Source: Fictibacillus halophilus (GTDB taxonomy: Bacteria; Bacillota; Bacilli; Bacillales; Fictibacillaceae). Taken from it: a stretch of 64,000 bases of DNA. Each line of letters opens with the position of its first letter. The stretch's first letter is position 1. Shown in pieces: positions 60,561 through 64,000 of the stretch. The notes below the pieces were generated by a model that saw only the letters and a list, made by a program, of their open reading frames with translations, was not told the origin of the DNA and made no database searches. The stretch lies in the NCBI RefSeq assembly GCF_016401385.1, contig NZ_JAEACF010000001.1, positions 1,550,001-1,614,000 of the forward strand, in the 5' to 3' direction. A program made the position numbers and the translations under genes.

Positions 60561-63500
60561 ATGGTTGTAAACACACTTGCAAAAAAATCAGCAATTCTTG
60601 CCCTATCAACAGGATTGCTTCTATCCCCTCTCAGCACGAATTCTTTTATGTCGGTTAAAGCAACCAGTATAAAAGCAGAGGACATTTTATCTTCTTTAAC
60701 AAAAGAACAAAGAAAAGCGTTAAAACAATTAGAGCTGAATAACCAAAGTGGACTTCAAGGCTTTCAAGACGGCGAACTGAATTCTGAAGAAGAAATCTCT
60801 GTTATCGTGGAATTCCATTCAAAACCTAGCCACGTTGCTGTATTAGAAGCAAAAATGAAAGGAAAATCGTTAAAGAAAGAAAACGCTCAAGCACAAGTGG
60901 ATCATGAGCACAAAATCTTTAAAGAAGATGTAGAAAAGCATCTAACGATTAAAGGCAAGAAGAATGCACCAAAAATTATACGCACATATAAATCAGCCTA
61001 TAACGGCGCAGCCATTACATTACCCGCAAATCAAGTAAAAGACTTACTCAAATCAAACGCGGTAAAAGCCATTTATAAGAACATAACGTACACGGTGGAT
61101 CCGGTTCAATCTCAAGAACTGCCAAGCGATGTGAAACGTGAAATCACAACGTCTGTTGAGAGTCTTCCCTTTTTGAAAGTGGACAAACTTCATGAAGAAG
61201 GAATCACTGGCGAAGGTATTAAAGTCGGTGTTTTGGATACTGGAGTAGACTACAACCACCCGGATTTAAAAGACACGTACATAGGCGGATATGACTTTGT
61301 TGATAATGACTCAGATCCAATGGAAGCAACGTACAAAGATTGGGAAGCTTCTAAGAAACCAGAGTTTAACGGCAGCAGCTCTTATTATACGTCTCATGGT
61401 ACACATGTATCTGGTACGATTGTCGGGCAAAACGAGAATGATAGTGAGGTTTCAGTAGAAGGTGTGGCACCGGATGCTGATTTATACGCCTACCGTGTCC
61501 TCGGACCTTATGGAAGTGGAGCGTCTGAAGGGGTAATTGCTGGGATCGATAAGGCAGTTCAAGATGGAATGGATGTCATTAATCTTTCTCTTGGGGCACC
61601 TGCAAATGATCCGTATTATCCGACAAGTACAGCACTGAATTATGCTGTCTTAAATGGTGTAACAGCCGTTGTTTCAGCAGGAAACAACGGACCGAATGAT
61701 TATACATTAGGTTCACCAGGTACGGCAGCTCTAGCATTGACCGTTGGAGCAAGTGATGTTCCCTTCTCACAAACTACTTTTACAGGTAAAGCAGGCAGCT
61801 GGTCTACAGACCTAGTAAGCATGGCCCGCAGCTTCTCTAGTACTTTTGCTAGTTTAGAAGGAACAACACTTGAGCTAGTAGACGTAGGACTGGGAAATCA
61901 AGCAGACTATATCAATAGAAGTGTAGAGGGCAAAATCGCATTCGTTCAGCGTGGTGGCTTCACGCTCGATGATAAAGTGAAGTTTGCAAAAGAGAATGGC
62001 GCAAAAGCAGTGATACTTTACAACAATGTGGATGGTCATGTTGGCTATAACTTAGGTGAATCTGTGGATTATGTACCAGCGTTCTCTATGACGAAGAAAG
62101 CGGGAGAAGAACTAAAAGCAGCCATAGCCAGCGGAAATAAGACGTTCACGTTTACGGACTTGAAAGAAAGTTTCACAGAAGGTGATAAGCTCGCAGACTT
62201 CAGTTCAAGAGGACCAGTTAATGGAAACTTTGAAATGAAGCCAGAGATCGTAGCCCCTGGCGTGAGTGTACTCTCTACGTTCCCTTCCTACATGGTGAAC
62301 CATGAAACACCTGAAAATTATAAGTATGCGTATGCACGCTTAAATGGAACGTCCATGGCATCTCCCTTTGGGGCTGGAGTGGCAGCATTACTTTTAGGGG
62401 AAAACCCAGATCTTGAACCAACAGATATCAAAGCCATTCTCATGAACTCTGCCGATGAGATGAATGATGACTACAGTGTATTTGAAATAGGTGCTGGCCG
62501 AATCGATCCTTATCAAGCTCTTCACAGCGACACAAAGGTTCACGTACAGGATGAAACGCTAATTCCGAACGGAGAGAATTTAGTAACCATCAAGAACCAA
62601 ACAGGAGGACTAAGCTTTGATAAACAAGTCGTAGCTGAGAACGCTTCTGTAAAAGTTAAGAAAACCATCACGTTCACAAATCAAAGCAACAAGAACAAAA
62701 CGTTTGATGTAAAAGTCGTTGAGAACGTACAAAAAGGAACGAACAGCTTAAAAGATAACGGTGTTTCAGTAGAGGCAGAAAGCACTGTAAAAGTAGCGAA
62801 AAATGCGGTTAAGAACGTGAATGTAACACTAACCCTGCCAGGTACTGCAAAAAAAGGGTTTTATGAAGGCTATCTATTGATCACAAACAGCGAGAACCCA
62901 ACAGAAAAATATCGTATTCCGTTCAGCTTTAAAAAATCACAACCTGGTTTTGATAAACTAGAGTTACTTTCTCGTACCTTAACACCAAGCTACTATAATC
63001 ATGCATTCGATGGATACCGAACAACACAGTTGATGTCTCAGTTTAATCTAGGATCTTCTCTTGAGAGCATCGATATTACTTTACAAGACGGTAAGACAAA
63101 TGAAGAACTTGGACTAGTAGGTACGATCAATATGACATCGGCACTAACGGATTATGATTATTTCCTGCAAACGTTTAACGGAAACTATTACAAATTTACA
63201 GGGGATAAGAAAAATCCTATAGCTACAGAACCAAGTGTTGCAGAGCCAGGACACTATAAATTAAAGTTCGTTTCAACGTTGCCATCAGGAAAGCAACAAA
63301 CAAAAAAGGAAGACATCTTCGTTGATATTGAAACACCAAAAGTCAAGAGTTCTCTAGACGGTGAATCACCATTCGTAGAATACAAATCTGGACAAGCAAC
63401 CTACCCGTTCGAAGTGGAAATAACCGATGATAATGTTGCAAACATGCAGCAAGCAGGTCTTGATGTTGATCAATCATCCAACTTTGCTGTCTATACCTAT

Positions 63501-64000
63501 GGTTTCCCGTTGCCGAACGGTCCTATCCCGTTGGACAAGAACGGTAAGTGGATGGATGAAGTTGCAATGAACGAAACCGCTAAATCCCTTTCCTTTAACG
63601 TAATCGGTTATGACGCAGCAGGAAATCAGGCTAACTGGAAAGAGTACTTGTTTGTTAAAGAAGGAACGCCCGTAACCTACGCCAAACATAACGTAGAATT
63701 CGCACGTTCTGGAGATATTCTAAGTGCTTCACTTGTTATGGATAACTTAGAAGATGTGAAGGAAATTACGTGGAACTTTGCTAACCCAGGCATTCAGCAC
63801 GTTTACCTGCAAGAAGCGAAATTAACAGATGCATTCAAAGATAAAGCAACGATTGAAGTAAATGGTGATCGCATTAAAGTGAAGTTTAATGGAAACGAAA
63901 AGTTCGATCGTTCTGAAGTGGTCGATGTAAAAGTGAAAGTACAAGATGAGCTCTTCTACCCGATTGGCTTCATCAATCCGACAGCTGATATTCTAGATGC
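60561..64000 (+). CDS. Vpr-like cell-envelope S8 protease with PA domain, cut by window end
   Basis: At least 1146 codons, open at the window edge. Signal peptide about 1-36; I9-type propeptide (about 60-170). Catalytic residues are Asp226 (VLDTGVDYNHPD), His279 (SHGTHVSGT) and Ser598 (NGTSMASP). A PA domain is inserted between His and Ser (about 440-520), with VQRGGFTLDDKVKFAKENGAKAVILYNN. After the catalytic domain come Ig-like/Fn3-type repeats. This is the architecture of B. subtilis Vpr and lactococcal-type envelope proteases, but longer than Vpr (806 residues). ATG at 60561 follows AGAGG by 8 bases. Confidence 0.92.
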   Translation, partial: MVVNTLAKKSAILALSTGLLLSPLSTNSFMSVKATSIKAEDILSSLTKEQRKALKQLELNNQSGLQGFQDGELNSEEEISVIVEFHSKPSHVAVLEAKMKGKSLKKENAQAQVDHEHKIFKEDVEKHLTIKGKKNAPKIIRTYKSAYNGAAITLPANQVKDLLKSNAVKAIYKNITYTVDPVQSQELPSDVKREITTSVESLPFLKVDKLHEEGITGEGIKVGVLDTGVDYNHPDLKDTYIGGYDFVDNDSDPMEATYKDWEASKKPEFNGSSSYYTSHGTHVSGTIVGQNENDSEVSVEGVAPDADLYAYRVLGPYGSGASEGVIAGIDKAVQDGMDVINLSLGAPANDPYYPTSTALNYAVLNGVTAVVSAGNNGPNDYTLGSPGTAALALTVGASDVPFSQTTFTGKAGSWSTDLVSMARSFSSTFASLEGTTLELVDVGLGNQADYINRSVEGKIAFVQRGGFTLDDKVKFAKENGAKAVILYNNVDGHVGYNLGESVDYVPAFSMTKKAGEELKAAIASGNKTFTFTDLKESFTEGDKLADFSSRGPVNGNFEMKPEIVAPGVSVLSTFPSYMVNHETPENYKYAYARLNGTSMASPFGAGVAALLLGENPDLEPTDIKAILMNSADEMNDDYSVFEIGAGRIDPYQALHSDTKVHVQDETLIPNGENLVTIKNQTGGLSFDKQVVAENASVKVKKTITFTNQSNKNKTFDVKVVENVQKGTNSLKDNGVSVEAESTVKVAKNAVKNVNVTLTLPGTAKKGFYEGYLLITNSENPTEKYRIPFSFKKSQPGFDKLELLSRTLTPSYYNHAFDGYRTTQLMSQFNLGSSLESIDITLQDGKTNEELGLVGTINMTSALTDYDYFLQTFNGNYYKFTGDKKNPIATEPSVAEPGHYKLKFVSTLPSGKQQTKKEDIFVDIETPKVKSSLDGESPFVEYKSGQATYPFEVEITDDNVANMQQAGLDVDQSSNFAVYTYGFPLPNGPIPLDKNGKWMDEVAMNETAKSLSFNVIGYDAAGNQANWKEYLFVKEGTPVTYAKHNVEFARSGDILSASLVMDNLEDVKEITWNFANPGIQHVYLQEAKLTDAFKDKATIEVNGDRIKVKFNGNEKFDRSEVVDVKVKVQDELFYPIGFINPTADILD

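Overview
The window is low-GC DNA from an endospore-forming member of the Bacillales (Bacillaceae). The signs are strong AGGAGG-type ribosome binding sites with frequent GTG and TTG starts, a Spo0E-type phosphatase, a CotD-like coat protein, an sdpRI pair, a YkoG-like regulator, an AlaR/AlaT pair and a Vpr-like protease. The species cannot be fixed from sequence alone. It reads as ordinary accessory chromosome: many small monocistronic genes or short operons, closed by well-formed terminators, with several decayed genes. I saw no rRNA, tRNA, CRISPR array or intact insertion sequence.

The most notable locus is at 14.2-20.1 kb. It is a complete linear azol(in)e-containing peptide (LAP/TOMM) cluster of the heterocycloanthracin/sonorensin type. 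It has a 103-residue precursor with an LxxLxxGDFQ-like leader and 18 cysteines in CXX repeats, a ThiF-like docking protein, a SagD-type YcaO cyclodehydratase with a zinc Cys4 site and a PxPxP-like tail, and a SagB-type dehydrogenase. A terminator separates precursor from enzymes, which should yield more precursor than enzyme. No exporter or dedicated immunity gene is present. An sdpR-sdpI immunity pair lies 1.3 kb beyond the cluster behind a YVTN beta-propeller gene.

Layout. 0-7 kb: YkoGH-like two-component system, MerR with a GAP-family membrane protein, M23 peptidase, Spo0E, AbrB-like regulator, MscS channel. 7-14 kb: acetyltransferases, sulfotransferase, ACR3-like transporter, secreted HNH nuclease, Tat-exported phosphoesterase. 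14-22 kb: LAP cluster, beta-propeller, sdpRI. 22-29 kb: two DinB proteins, alaRT, secreted subtilase, metallo-beta-lactamase-fold protein. 29-38 kb is resistance-flavoured: class A beta-lactamase, rifampin ADP-ribosyltransferase, a second Met aminopeptidase, a dead subtilase, a 20-bp tandem array, and a glycosyltransferase-TetR-MFS operon under mirrored operators. 38-41 kb: DICT, ECF S-component and chemoreceptor operon. 42-45.6 kb: TetR-ykkCD-speE and a CPA2 antiporter, tied together by identical operators. 45.7-48.7 kb: c-di-GMP enzymes, a second AbrB-like paralogue, a second XRE/membrane pair. 49-59 kb: a run of acetyltransferases, NUDIX, HIT, hydrolase and kinase genes with several microproteins. 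59-64 kb: slipin, a decayed gene, and the first 1146 codons of a Vpr-like cell-envelope protease that runs off the window.

Starts were re-chosen from ribosome binding sites where the longest frame looked wrong. Functions rest on motif recognition by eye; no database search was run.
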